A DNA stretch of 64,000 bases, taken from positions 124,001 to 188,000 of the forward strand of contig JAJCXR010000004.1 of assembly GCA_029263315.1 (NCBI GenBank), written 5' to 3'. The first letter of the stretch is position 1. Every line of letters begins with the position of its first letter. Position numbers and translations under genes: made by a program. This document shows positions 7,626 through 15,997 of the stretch, piece after piece. This DNA comes from Acidobacteriota bacterium (lineage in GTDB: Bacteria > Acidobacteriota > Thermoanaerobaculia > Multivoradales > J023). The notes under the pieces are model-generated. The model was not told the origin of the DNA, did not search any database, and saw nothing but the letters and a program-made list of their open reading frames with translations.

Positions 7626-9089
7626 CTACACGACGGCGGCCGGCTCGGCCATCGCGGCGCTCGCCAGGGTCGGGCCGTCGGGAGCCTCGTGGATGCTCGA
7701 TGACGACCGCATCAGATGCCGGCAGAGGGCGGGGTAGACCCAGTCGGCGAGGACGAACAGACGGCCGACGCGGTTGTACTTGACAAATCCCTCCTGGGTC
7801 GCCGCTCGGCTGGCCACTAAAAGATGACCGAATCGCCGTTGGGCTGCGTCTTCCGGTAGCAACTGCGCAGTACTTTCCGCAGAGTAGGCGATGTTGCTCA
7901 CCAGCGCCGAAAGGAACCGTTGGCGCTCTTCTGAATCCGCCTGAGGGTCGAGTAGGGCCCCGTCGATCCAACCGTCGATGTCGCGGCGCAGGGCCGCGTC
8001 GAAGGCGGGGGAGGGCATGTCAAGCCCCGGCAGCCGATGGCCCGGCGCGGTGTCGAGGAGGGTCGCCGCGCCGAGGGCCACCACCAGGACGAACAGGTCG
8101 ATGAAGAGGGCCAGGGCGAAAGCGAACAAGGTCGGATAGTCCTCGTTGTCCCAAGGTGCTTCCGACTGCAAAGTGGCCATCAGATCGGCAAAGGCGTAGA
8201 CCGGCTGCTCCTCGTCGTCGGCGGCATCGCGGGCATGATCGGCATAGGAGGGTGGGGTGATCGGTTGCACCGCCTGGCAAGTCAGGGACTCCAGATCCGC
8301 CAAGGGCGCTTGATTCAAGACGGTGTCGAGGCGCCGGAGGCGCTCTTTATTGTCGACGCCGCTGGCCAACACCTCGCCCGAGGTCAGTTGGGCATCGTAT
8401 GCCTCCAGGCTTCGGCTGATTTGCTGCAACGTCTGAAGCTCGGTTTGCAGCGCTCCGAAGATGAGCTTTTCTCCCGGCCCCTCGCGATAGACGCGTCCAG
8501 ACTCCTTCTGCCAGCGATCCATGCGACGCCCGATGCGGTCGCAGACTCCCTGAAGATAGCAATGGTCCTCCGCTGCGCACGTGCGGGTGGTCCAGCCATT
8601 CTTCTGCTCCAGGTCGAGCCAGGCCGCAAGACGTACCTCGAGGTCGCGGCTCTGCCGCAGGCCCGCATTGATTTGTTGTTGCGCCGTGGTGAGCTGCTGA
8701 CGGCTGAGATCGAAGAGTCGACGCTGGGCCTCGGCGGGACGGATCTGCTCGGTGAATTCGCTTTGCAGGGTGACGTAGCTGAAGGTGACCGAGAACAGCA
8801 TGGTTACCGAGTAGAGGCTACCGATCCACCACCGGCGGACATCTCGTCCGCTGCCGATTAACCAGGCGAGCCCGAAGAGGCCAATCTGGACGGCGGCCGC
8901 CAACGACCAAGCCAAGGGGCGAGAGACGTAACGATCGAGGCCGATGGCGGTGGTCAGGAGGGAGACCAACGCCGCGATGGACGAGGCGGTGAGCAGCAAG
9001 CGCCAAAAGAAGGTTCGCCTTGCCATCTCTTTTCCTGGTGTCTCCTGTCGCCGCGTCTGCCATTCTTGCGTTAGCTGTCGATCCACCAT
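7626..9089 (-). CDS. Unknown four-helix inner-membrane protein with coiled-coil loop
   Basis: About 487 residues from the ATG at 9087-9089, preceded by GGAGG; an in-frame ATG at 9116 is the alternative. Membrane helices at about 27-51, 59-79, 87-106 and 320-345. Between helices 3 and 4 lies a Gln/Leu-rich coiled coil of about 200 residues with a small Cys cluster (about 161, 167, 173). About 140 soluble residues follow helix 4. The topology (three helices, long coiled coil, one helix) resembles DUF4407-type proteins, but I see no diagnostic motif. Single-gene unit; function unknown. Confidence 0.8.
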   Translation of the reverse strand: MVDRQLTQEWQTRRQETPGKEMARRTFFWRLLLTASSIAALVSLLTTAIGLDRYVSRPLAWSLAAAVQIGLFGLAWLIGSGRDVRRWWIGSLYSVTMLFSVTFSYVTLQSEFTEQIRPAEAQRRLFDLSRQQLTTAQQQINAGLRQSRDLEVRLAAWLDLEQKNGWTTRTCAAEDHCYLQGVCDRIGRRMDRWQKESGRVYREGPGEKLIFGALQTELQTLQQISRSLEAYDAQLTSGEVLASGVDNKERLRRLDTVLNQAPLADLESLTCQAVQPITPPSYADHARDAADDEEQPVYAFADLMATLQSEAPWDNEDYPTLFAFALALFIDLFVLVVALGAATLLDTAPGHRLPGLDMPSPAFDAALRRDIDGWIDGALLDPQADSEERQRFLSALVSNIAYSAESTAQLLPEDAAQRRFGHLLVASRAATQEGFVKYNRVGRLFVLADWVYPALCRHLMRSSSSIHEAPDGPTLASAAMAEPAAVV

Positions 9090-9200
9090 CGGGCCTCCGG
9101 TGTTGAGTGAGGTCATGGCCCTTAGTCACAGCAGGCCTTGTCTCCACCTACGGAAGCGTTCTGCGGAATGTTCCATCGTGGGATCCGTATCTTGGGATGC

Positions 9201-9236
9201 AAAAAAAACGCCGAACCCCAGAAGGGATTCGGCGTT
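9201..9236 (-). terminator. Rho-independent terminator of the TonB receptor gene
   Basis: AACGCCGAA (9207-9215) pairs with TTCGGCGTT (9228-9236). On the minus strand the stem runs into a run of eight T (complement of 9201-9208). It lies 56 bp downstream of the receptor stop at 9292, in the right orientation. Confidence 0.85.
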
Positions 9237-9291
9237 CTTCAAGCGTTGCTGTGAGCGCTCTGGCGAGTGCTACGGCAGGCTGCGAAGGGGA

Positions 9292-11376
9292 TCAGAAGAC
9301 GAAACGCAGCTCGGCGGTGACCTTGCGGCTGATGATGTCGCCGAAGACGTGCTGCTGCACCCGCTCATCGGTGATGTTGGCACCGATGATGCCGAGGGTG
9401 ATCCTCTCGTCGTGGAATCGCCAGCCGAGGCCAAGATTGATCATGGCGAAATCTTCGGTCGGACCATGGAACCGGGCATCGAGCACATCCGTCCAGAAGG
9501 CTTCGTCCTGGTAGTTGAGGTTGCCGTTGGCGTAGAACTTGCCGCCGTCATAGGACAAACCCAAGTTGACCCGAGTGGCAGGCGCCATGTTGACCTCACT
9601 GAGCAGGATACCCTCGACTTCCGGCTCGTCTTGCCAGGTGAAGTTGAAGTTGTAACGCCAGTTGCGCTTCGGCCGCACATCGAGCGCAAACTCTAAGCCG
9701 GTGTTGGTGATCGAGCCCACATTGCGGTAGCTGAAGACTGCGGGGAAGGTGTTCTGCGGCACCGTGCCCACGAACACACCCGGTGCCACCGGAATGAACG
9801 GCGGCAACGGCCAACCCGGCGGCGGGTTGAAGGAGTCGTAGTACTCGCTGGTGAAGAAGTCGGTGGCGTCGGTGAGCTCGTTCTCGTAGATCGACAGGCT
9901 GACCGTCGCCTTGTCGAAGGTGCCGACATAGCCGACCTCGAGGGCCTCCAATTGCTCCTCGCCGAGCTCCGGGTTGCCCCGTGCAGCGGAGGGGAAAATG
10001 TAAGGCGTCGGCTGGTTCAAGAGCGGCGGGAAGGCCGGCAGCAACACCTGATTGAGGATGAAGATGTCGAGGTGGTTCTCGATCAGCGACGGCGCCCGAT
10101 AGGCTTCGTTGTAAGAGAAGCGCAAGGTGTGATTGGGGTTGGGCGAGACCATGAAGGTCGTACGTGGCGAAACCACGGTGCCCACCGGGTCGATGTCGTC
10201 GATGCGGGCACCGAGCACCCAACGCACGTGATCGCCGATCAGGATCTCGTCCTGGATGAAGGCGCCGTACTCTTCACGGTCCGTGCCGCTGGGGGCGATG
10301 GTCAAGTCATACTCGTTTTTGCGAGCGTTGAGGCCATAGGTCAAGATGTGACTCTGGCCGATCACCGAGGTATTGGTGGCGTCGATGTTGTAGGTCTCGG
10401 ATTGGAAACCGAGCAGCAGCGGTCGACCGTCGGGGCCCACGCTGAGCAGGTTGGGGGCTTCGCCGTCGAGAATGTTGGCGAAGGCGGTGACGTTGAGGCC
10501 CAGACGATTCCAGGATCCCTTGACGTACGACAAGTTGGAGCTGTCGTCGATGTCGAAGGGGCCGAGGCCGGAGTGCACCAGACCGTCGGTGGCAGCGTAG
10601 CCGGTGGAGAACGACCAAGTCGAGGTATCCGAGGAGTCGTAGTCATAGCGCAGGTCGATGCGAGGCTGTGAGGTACCACTGTTCTCGAAGGGTGGATAGG
10701 GCGTCTGGGTGCCGGGAATCAGACCTGACGGGCGCTCGTAGGCTTCGTCCTGCTGAAAATAGCTGGCCGAAACCTTGAAGCCGGACTTTTCTCCGGCAGC
10801 GGCCCAAGCGACACTGGCGAAGGCCGTGTCGAGCTCGCCGCCGCCGATCTTGAAGTGCGTGCCTTCCAGCTCTCTGGGGGATTTGGTGATGACGTTGACG
10901 ACCCCTTGCATGGCGTTGGCACCCCACACCGAGCTGCCTGGGCCCTGCACCACCTCGATCTGTTTGATCTCGGCGGTGTCCAGGGGTAGAAACTCCCAGA
11001 TCACAAACCCGAAGAAGTCGAGATAGAGGGTGCGGCCATCCACCAGGACCAGTTGCCCGGTGGACAGGCTGCCGGTGGCTTGGCGAGAGGTCACTTGGAC
11101 GTCGCGGGTGCCGATTTGTGTGACGTTGACGCCGGGTACGCTGCGGAGGATGTCGCCGTAATCGTCGGCCGGTAGGGTCTCGAGTTGCTTCGCCGTGATG
11201 ACGGTGATCGAGGCAGGCACGTCATGCAGCTTCTGCTCAGTGCGTGATGCGGTGACGACCAAGACTTCCTCGATCGTATCGGCGGGTTCTTCCACCGTCT
11301 CCTCTTGCGCCACAATGGGTAGACTGCACCAAGCCAGCAGCAAGGCTGCGAGAATGATTCTCAACTCTCTAGTCAT
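9292..11376 (-). CDS. TonB-dependent outer-membrane receptor
   Basis: 694 residues from the ATG at 11374-11376, chosen because a clean signal peptide follows (hydrophobic core L-A-A-L-L-L-A-W, cleavage after …I-V-A-Q); the 40 upstream residues of the open frame are not protein-like. A TonB box (E-E-V-L-V-V-T-A-S) is followed by the plug domain (about 35-145, with R-S-V-P-G-V-N-V and V-L-V-D-G-R) and a 22-strand-type barrel ending in a terminal aromatic (…R-F-V-F). Energised by TonB/ExbBD, it imports a large ligand such as a siderophore, cobalamin or glycan; the ligand cannot be told, and no transport partners are adjacent. Terminator at 9201-9236. Confidence 0.93.
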   Translation of the reverse strand: MTRELRIILAALLLAWCSLPIVAQEETVEEPADTIEEVLVVTASRTEQKLHDVPASITVITAKQLETLPADDYGDILRSVPGVNVTQIGTRDVQVTSRQATGSLSTGQLVLVDGRTLYLDFFGFVIWEFLPLDTAEIKQIEVVQGPGSSVWGANAMQGVVNVITKSPRELEGTHFKIGGGELDTAFASVAWAAAGEKSGFKVSASYFQQDEAYERPSGLIPGTQTPYPPFENSGTSQPRIDLRYDYDSSDTSTWSFSTGYAATDGLVHSGLGPFDIDDSSNLSYVKGSWNRLGLNVTAFANILDGEAPNLLSVGPDGRPLLLGFQSETYNIDATNTSVIGQSHILTYGLNARKNEYDLTIAPSGTDREEYGAFIQDEILIGDHVRWVLGARIDDIDPVGTVVSPRTTFMVSPNPNHTLRFSYNEAYRAPSLIENHLDIFILNQVLLPAFPPLLNQPTPYIFPSAARGNPELGEEQLEALEVGYVGTFDKATVSLSIYENELTDATDFFTSEYYDSFNPPPGWPLPPFIPVAPGVFVGTVPQNTFPAVFSYRNVGSITNTGLEFALDVRPKRNWRYNFNFTWQDEPEVEGILLSEVNMAPATRVNLGLSYDGGKFYANGNLNYQDEAFWTDVLDARFHGPTEDFAMINLGLGWRFHDERITLGIIGANITDERVQQHVFGDIISRKVTAELRFVF

Positions 11377-11582
11377 GATCCCCCGGTTCCTTCTGGGTGG
11401 TTCCATAATTGATCCTCGAGCTCGAAGAGCCCAGGGATTGATTTCCAGGCTTGTGCAGCCCGGAGCCCGTGAATTCAGGTTTCCCGCTGATGTCACCAGC
11501 CGGAAGCACCTTGCAAATGTTCGACACTGCGGCGAATCCTAACACAAAGCATTTTTGCACCGATCGGCCATATTGCACGGTT

Positions 11583-12503
11583 CTAGAAGGGCAAGGGCTC
11601 CCCTTGACGCGCCACCTGGCGTGCGTAGAGGTCCTGCAGACAGCGGGTGAGCTTGCCCGTCTCGCCCTTGCCGATGCGGCGGCCGTCGACTTCCAAGACC
11701 GGCGACAGCTCACCCATGGTACCGGTGGTGAAGACCTCGTCGGCGCTGTAGACCTCGGCCACGGAGATGTTGCGTTCGCTGGCCGGAATCTCTTCCAGCT
11801 CGGCCAGGCCCATGACGACACGTCGGGTGATGCCCGGCAGACAGCTGTCGGCGTGGGGGGTCAGGAGCTCGCCGTGACGGATGACAAAGATGTTGGTGGC
11901 GTTGGTTTCGGAGACATATCCCTGGAGGTCGAGCATGATGGCGTCGTCGACCCCTGCGACATTGGCCTCGATCTTGGCCAGAATGTTGTTGAGCAGGTTG
12001 TTGTGGTGGATTTTTGAGTCCAAGGTCTGGGGAGAGTTGCGGCGAATCGACGAGGTGATCAGGCGAATGCCGGACCGCTCATAGACCGGGGCTTTCCATT
12101 CCGCCAAGACGATGAGGCAGGGGCCCTGGCGATTGAAGGCGGGGCTCATGCCCGAGGTGACCTTGACGCCGCGGGTCAAGGTGAGGCGGATATGAGCCCC
12201 GTCGCGCATGCCGTTGGCCTCCAGGGTGGCAAAGATGGCCTGGCGCACGGTGTCGCGACTGGGGACATCGGTAAAGGCGAGGATGTGGGCCGAGGCCATC
12301 AGGCGATCGAGGTGGGCCTCCAACTGGAAGATGCGTCCGTCGTAAACCCGCAGGCCTTCCCAAACGGCGTCGCCACCTTGTACCGAGCTATCGAAGACGG
12401 AGACTTTGGCGTCGCGGCGGGAATAAAGATCGTCGCCCACCCAGATTTGGAGGTCGGCGTTGCGGGGATCCGGAAGCTCTTCGGGTCGGTAGTCTCGAAC
12501 CAT
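11583..12503 (-). CDS. ilvE: Branched-chain amino acid aminotransferase-like PLP enzyme (class IV)
   Basis: 306 residues, the usual length of bacterial IlvE. Class IV fold-type markers are clear: the PLP lysine K164 in S-K-I-H-H-N-N, the cofactor-binding Y-V-S-E-T-N-A-T-N-I-F segment, and T-T-G-T-M-G-E-L near the C-terminus. It would interconvert Leu/Ile/Val with their 2-oxo acids, using glutamate. D-amino-acid transaminase or 4-amino-4-deoxychorismate lyase are relatives, so the exact substrate is probable rather than certain. It follows a sulfotransferase-like gene by 69 bp on the same strand, probably one transcript. Confidence 0.85.
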   Translation of the reverse strand: MVRDYRPEELPDPRNADLQIWVGDDLYSRRDAKVSVFDSSVQGGDAVWEGLRVYDGRIFQLEAHLDRLMASAHILAFTDVPSRDTVRQAIFATLEANGMRDGAHIRLTLTRGVKVTSGMSPAFNRQGPCLIVLAEWKAPVYERSGIRLITSSIRRNSPQTLDSKIHHNNLLNNILAKIEANVAGVDDAIMLDLQGYVSETNATNIFVIRHGELLTPHADSCLPGITRRVVMGLAELEEIPASERNISVAEVYSADEVFTTGTMGELSPVLEVDGRRIGKGETGKLTRCLQDLYARQVARQGEPLPF

Positions 12504-12572
12504 GGTCAGGGGTGCTCCTCGAAGTCGGTTTGTGGGCTCGCGGTGGTGATCTCGTGGTCAGGGCGGTGACGG

Positions 12573-13355
12573 TCAGGGGGCTGGCGGTGTGGCCAGCAGC
12601 GCATGGGCGTAGAGCTCTCGATAGCATGCGGCACAACTGGCCAGCAGCGGCTCGACATGGGGCGGCACCGGCACGTTTTTAGCGCGGTAGGGTTGAAAGC
12701 CGGTGGAGCGGTGTACGTTGTGGTACCAGTGGGGCGCCCAGACGCCGTCTTCCGGCAAGGGCTGCGCCGGCCAGGAGAGCATGGCGTCGTCGAAGGGGAT
12801 GTCCACCTGCTCACAGAGCTGCGCCAGCACTCCGGGCGGGTCGAGCAGCAACTGACGAGCTTCCAGCACGGGTGGCCGCTGGCCCCAGGCGTGCAGTTGT
12901 TGCAACAGCCGCCGCTGCATGTCGAGGCCGGTGTCGCGCAAGGTCGGGTTGGGGATCTGGTGCACCAGCGAGGGCAGCATCTCGGCCGGATCGCGGATCA
13001 ACAGCACATTGGTGGTTTGGCGCAAGAATTTCCAATCGAGCCCTTCGAGATGGTGCGCCATCTGTTTCATGAACAGCACCGGACGCTCGGTGGAACCCAA
13101 GATGACTTGGCGCACGACCCGCTCGCCGTTTTGGTCTTGGGCTTCCAGGACCTCTTGACGCCCCGGATGGTCGACGCCCGTATGGGCCAAGTAATGGGCG
13201 TAGAGGGGCTCGTCGATCACCCGGGTATCGGAGCGCTGAGCGAAGGAATACATCAGCGCCGTCGATACGTTGCGCGGGCCGGACCACAAGCAAATACGTC
13301 GGCCGTCTATCGCTTTGATGTCCATCGCTTTGATATCCATCGCTTTGATATCCAT
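12573..13355 (-). CDS. Sulfotransferase-like protein
   Basis: 260 residues from the ATG at 13353-13355; AGGAG lies 11 bases upstream. After an N-terminal tandem peptide repeat (MDIKA three times), the sequence R-I-C-L-W-S-G-P-R-N-V-S-T-A-L-M is the P-loop-like 5'-phosphosulfate-binding segment of PAPS-dependent sulfotransferases. A V-L-L-I-R-D-P-A-E-M-L segment in the middle fits the 3'-phosphate-binding region. Cytosolic by sequence. It lies directly upstream of the aminotransferase gene. The substrate is unknown, and whether the enzyme uses PAPS is inferred from the fold only. Confidence 0.75.
   Translation of the reverse strand: MDIKAMDIKAMDIKAIDGRRICLWSGPRNVSTALMYSFAQRSDTRVIDEPLYAHYLAHTGVDHPGRQEVLEAQDQNGERVVRQVILGSTERPVLFMKQMAHHLEGLDWKFLRQTTNVLLIRDPAEMLPSLVHQIPNPTLRDTGLDMQRRLLQQLHAWGQRPPVLEARQLLLDPPGVLAQLCEQVDIPFDDAMLSWPAQPLPEDGVWAPHWYHNVHRSTGFQPYRAKNVPVPPHVEPLLASCAACYRELYAHALLATPPAP
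13311..13355 (-). repeat. Three 15-bp tandem repeats beginning at the start codon
   Basis: On the minus strand ATGGATATCAAAGCG occurs at 13355-13341 and 13340-13326, and with one change at 13325-13311. Each unit begins with an in-frame ATG and encodes MDIKA. Only the first ATG has a usable ribosome-binding site. Gain or loss of units would leave the frame intact. Confidence 0.9.
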
Positions 13356-13931
13356 GGCGGTTTCGACTCCTGGAAACTGGACCCCGGGGGGCAAGCTGAC
13401 TGCGAGGCGGGCACGAAGTAGGCCGATGATACTGCATATCGGGGGGCGCTTCCCGTGTCGTCTATCTCTCCTGCCGGTGTCATGACAACCACCCTTGCTC
13501 GGCTGATCGCGACGGCGTAGGGAGCTGGGTCCGGCCCACCAACGAGGATCTTCACTTGTCCACTCAGTTATGGCCAACTAAGTACACCTTTTCAAAAATA
13601 CGCTGGTATTCGAGCGCCGATGCATCCACGTCCGCGGCGTTACGCTCGCTGCAACAGAGCCCCACTATGCCTCGCTCGCGAGCCTTGCGGACGCGGCGCC
13701 TCGGTGCTCTCGATACGTCACCGTATTTCCGGAAAGGTGTACTAAGTACACCTTTTCAAAAATACGCTGGTATTCGAGCGCCGATGCATCCACGTCCGCG
13801 GCGTTTCGCTCGCTGCAACAGAGCCCCACTATGCCTCGCTCGCAAGCCTTGCGGACGCGGCGCCTCGGTGCTCTCGATACGTCACCGTATTTCCGGAAAG
13901 GTGTACTCAGTATCGGGGCGAGCAGGGCGGG
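13356..13931. other. Repeat-filled intergenic gap
   Basis: No gene found. The gap holds two nearly identical 163-bp palindromic elements (13581-13907). The segment 13356-13580 carries the ribosome-binding site of the sulfotransferase gene and no recognisable coding sequence. The plus-strand open frame across the two copies is not real: the 164-bp repeat period puts the copies in different frames. Confidence 0.6.
13581..13907. mobile_element. Tandem pair of 163-bp palindromic (MITE-like) elements
   Basis: Copy 1 is 13581-13743 and copy 2 is 13745-13907, separated by one base. They differ at only two positions that I can see (near 13645/13809 and 13680/13844). Each begins AGTACACCTTTTC and ends GGAAAGGTGTACT. 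The pairing continues inward (AATACG…CGTATT, then CGAGCGCCG…CGGCGCC), so a whole copy can fold as one imperfect hairpin. No transposase is encoded. This is the form of a non-autonomous MITE or a large REP-type unit. Near-identity of the copies implies a recent duplication. Confidence 0.75.
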
Positions 13932-14339
13932 CTAGAGATGAGAATCACCAGCCGCCTCAGGCTGGTAGAGAATGGCTTCCACCATGAGACGCCGATGCCC
14001 TCCGGGGACTTCCCACTCGATCTCATCGCCTTCGCTATAGCCGATCATTGCGGTCCCAATGGGAGCCACGATCGAGATTTTCCCCTTCGCGAAGTCAGCT
14101 TCTCCTGGGTAGACCAACGTGTACTCGAACGTCGAATCCGTGTCGAGGTCTCGCAAGCGTACGCGTGACCTCATCGTGATGACGTTGGGCGGGATCTCGT
14201 CCGCCGGGACGACCACGCAGCGAGAGAGCTCGTACATGAGGTCAGCGAGATCACCGCGGTCCTTGTCCATTGTTCCCTCGGCGACGAGCTCGAGACGCTT
14301 CCGGTCTTGCGACGTCACGTATAAGGTGCGTTTAGTCAA
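13932..14339 (-). CDS. rnk: Rnk-like regulator of nucleoside diphosphate kinase (GreA/GreB C-terminal fold)
   Basis: 135 residues if started at the TTG 14337-14339, which has AGAAAGG eight bases upstream. That gives almost exactly the length of known Rnk proteins, whereas the longer frame from 14390 adds 17 poorly protein-like residues. The N-terminal helix pair is followed by the GreA/GreB C-terminal domain: V-T-M-R-S-R-V-R-L-R-D, then Y-T-L-V-Y-P, then I-S-I-V-A-P-I-G-T-A-M-I-G, then G-D-E-I-E-W-E-V-P-G-G. Family members bind RNA polymerase's secondary channel region. A GreA-type elongation factor is the alternative, but the N-terminal coiled coil is too short. Confidence 0.85.
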   Translation of the reverse strand: MTKRTLYVTSQDRKRLELVAEGTMDKDRGDLADLMYELSRCVVVPADEIPPNVITMRSRVRLRDLDTDSTFEYTLVYPGEADFAKGKISIVAPIGTAMIGYSEGDEIEWEVPGGHRRLMVEAILYQPEAAGDSHL

Positions 14340-14466
14340 GTTATTAACCTTTCTAGAATTACTAACGTTGTGGATTTCTGAAGGTGGCACGAAGGCGAGC
14401 CCCTACGCGGGCGTCAGCACCGGGGACGCCTGTGATCAACGATCGTGTTGAGCTTGGATCGGTCAG

Positions 14467-14517
14467 CGCTTCGACTGCAGGTGCGCTTCGACTGCGGGTG
14501 CGGCTCTAGTGCGGGTG
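14467..14517. repeat. Three 17-bp tandem repeats
   Basis: CGCTTCGACTGC recurs at 14467 and 14484 with a 17-bp period; a degenerate third unit starts at 14501. Non-coding, between the rnk-type gene and the dps remnant. Confidence 0.6.
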
Positions 14518-14522
14518 CGCTC

Positions 14523-14665
14523 TTAAAACCAGAGGTACCTGTCGATGGAGCGGGAGATCTCCGCGAAGAGGCCAGCTGAGCCTTCGCCGCCCACCTCGGC
14601 CGCTTCGCTCATGCTGCGCCGCACGGCCTCGCCAAGGGTCTCACTTGCTCGGCCTAGCCAGCAAG
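14523..14665 (-). pseudogene. C-terminal remnant of a Dps-like ferritin gene
   Basis: On the minus strand one frame reads …E-T-L-G-E-A-V-R-R-S-M-S-E-A-A-E-V-G-G and then G-L-F-A-E-I-S-R-S-I-D-R-Y-L-W-F before TAA (14523-14525). The pattern [TS]-A-[DG]-L-F-x-E-[IV]-[ST]-R-x-[IL]-D-K-x-L-W-F is the last helix of Dps mini-ferritins, which normally continues L-E-A-H; here it stops early. No upstream Dps core (the ferroxidase His/Asp/Glu helices) is present in any frame. I read it as a decayed dps gene, with moderate confidence because the match is short. Confidence 0.4.
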
Positions 14666-15043
14666 ATCGACGACAGCGGCGAGGCGGGCCGGCAGGACTT
14701 TGATGACCACACCACGTGTCTTGCGGGATAGGTCTTTGCGGGTTGCATGCATCGCTTGCATCCTCCGATCTCCATGTGGAGTGGTTGCTGAGAGAGCTCG
14801 ACCGGATTACGAACGAGGCAGAACGGAGTCAAAGGGCTGCGCCGACGGCGATCCTCAGCGCAGAGCGGGGAGCCGGAGCGTCGCCGGCTTCGTCCGACTA
14901 AAAAGAGATACTTTTTCGTCGCTCCGGCACCCTTCCGGGCGGCCGTCGTAGGCTCCCGGAAGAGCTGGGTTCAGCCCTCAATCTGAGTCTAGGATTGGCG
15001 GGGTCTGTTGTCAAGCTGGGGGCACCCTCGCGGCGTGTTTGAG

Positions 15044-15997
15044 CTAGGAATGGCGGCGGCGCTTCAGCTTGAAAAGCCGCCGATCGGCGGTCTCGATCAA
15101 TTCGGCGACGGTGGTGCCGTCCGGGGGATACTCGGCGACGCCCCATGAAGCCCTGATCACCGAGCGCTGGAACCCCGCCGTATCGTCACCTTCCAGGGCG
15201 TCTTCGATGCTCACCGGCTCCATGGCCAGTCCCTCGAGCAACGTCTCGGCCGACACCCGATCGGCACCGGGCAGGATGGCGGCGAACTCGTCGCCGCCGT
15301 AGCGGCTGACGAAGTCCGACTCGCGAAATCGAGCGCTTAGCTTATCGGCCCATGCCACCAGGACCTTGTCCCCCGCCCGGTGGCCGAGCTGATCATTGAC
15401 ATCCTTGAATCGATCAAGATCGAAAATGGCCACCGAGAGCGGCCTGCCGGATCGACTGGCCGCCCGTAGCTCGCGATTGAGCTCATCGTGAAAGCTGCGG
15501 TGATTGAGCAAGCCGGTGAGACCGTCCCGCCGTGAGGCCTCCACCAGGTCTTCGGTCTCCTGCTCGACAAACGCTCCGATCGTTTCCCGCAACGCCGTAT
15601 CGAGGGACGTGCCGAGCCTGCGTCCGACATCGACGGCCCTGCCGGCGCTGATCTCGTTGTCAGCGACGATCGTCCTGAGCGCTTTGAAGACCTCTTGCCT
15701 GAGGACTTGGTACTCCCGTACGAGCTCCCGTGGATCGAAATCGGAAGTCGAGCGTTCGCGGCCATGTTCTTGCGCAAACTTCAGATCACCCGTCTCGAAA
15801 GCATCCGAATCACCGCAGGCGACGGCGATCACTTGCTCGAGAACCTCTGGGATCGAGTCCATCAGCTTGAGCTCGGAGACCTCTTCACTCGACGGTACCT
15901 CCCGATCTGCCTTGACCGCCTCGAGCCAGCTCTCTGCAATGCTGTCGCTGATCTCGAGAAGGGCGTTGAAGATCTTCCGATTGGGTTCTTTTGTCAC
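15044..15997 (-). CDS. GGDEF diguanylate cyclase with RsbRD-like N-terminal helical domain
   Basis: 317 residues from GTG 15995-15997, with GGAGG nine bases upstream. Residues about 1-140 are an all-helical domain of the RsbR N-terminal (RsbRD) type, with no transmembrane segment. Residues about 155-310 form a GGDEF domain: D-G-L-T-G-L-L-N-H-R, F-D-L-D-R-F-K-D-V-N-D, and the active-site loop R-Y-G-G-D-E-F. R-E-S-D precedes GGDEF by five residues, the position of the inhibitory I-site (RxxD), so product feedback is expected. It should make cyclic di-GMP from GTP in the cytosol in response to an unknown signal. Confidence 0.93.
   Translation of the reverse strand: MTKEPNRKIFNALLEISDSIAESWLEAVKADREVPSSEEVSELKLMDSIPEVLEQVIAVACGDSDAFETGDLKFAQEHGRERSTSDFDPRELVREYQVLRQEVFKALRTIVADNEISAGRAVDVGRRLGTSLDTALRETIGAFVEQETEDLVEASRRDGLTGLLNHRSFHDELNRELRAASRSGRPLSVAIFDLDRFKDVNDQLGHRAGDKVLVAWADKLSARFRESDFVSRYGGDEFAAILPGADRVSAETLLEGLAMEPVSIEDALEGDDTAGFQRSVIRASWGVAEYPPDGTTVAELIETADRRLFKLKRRRHS

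Larger units (their letters stand above)
14340..15043. other. Intergenic gap with 17-bp repeats, a dps remnant and a hairpin
   Basis: No intact gene. It contains a three-unit 17-bp repeat (from about 14467), a fragment resembling the end of a Dps-type gene (14523-14665) and a short hairpin centred near 14908 (AAAAAG, AGATA, CTTTTT, extended by CGAC/GTCG). The last sits in a GC-rich block that looks like a dispersed repeat. The open frames in this stretch are low-complexity shadows. Confidence 0.5.

Noticed and set aside
6616-7971. Minus-strand open frame of 451 codons spanning the M36 start and the gap
   Set aside because: Overlaps two real genes in another frame, Arg/Pro-rich, no family resemblance.
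13581-13907. Possible CRISPR array
   Set aside because: Only two long copies, no spacer between them, and the unit is itself a palindrome of 163 bp.
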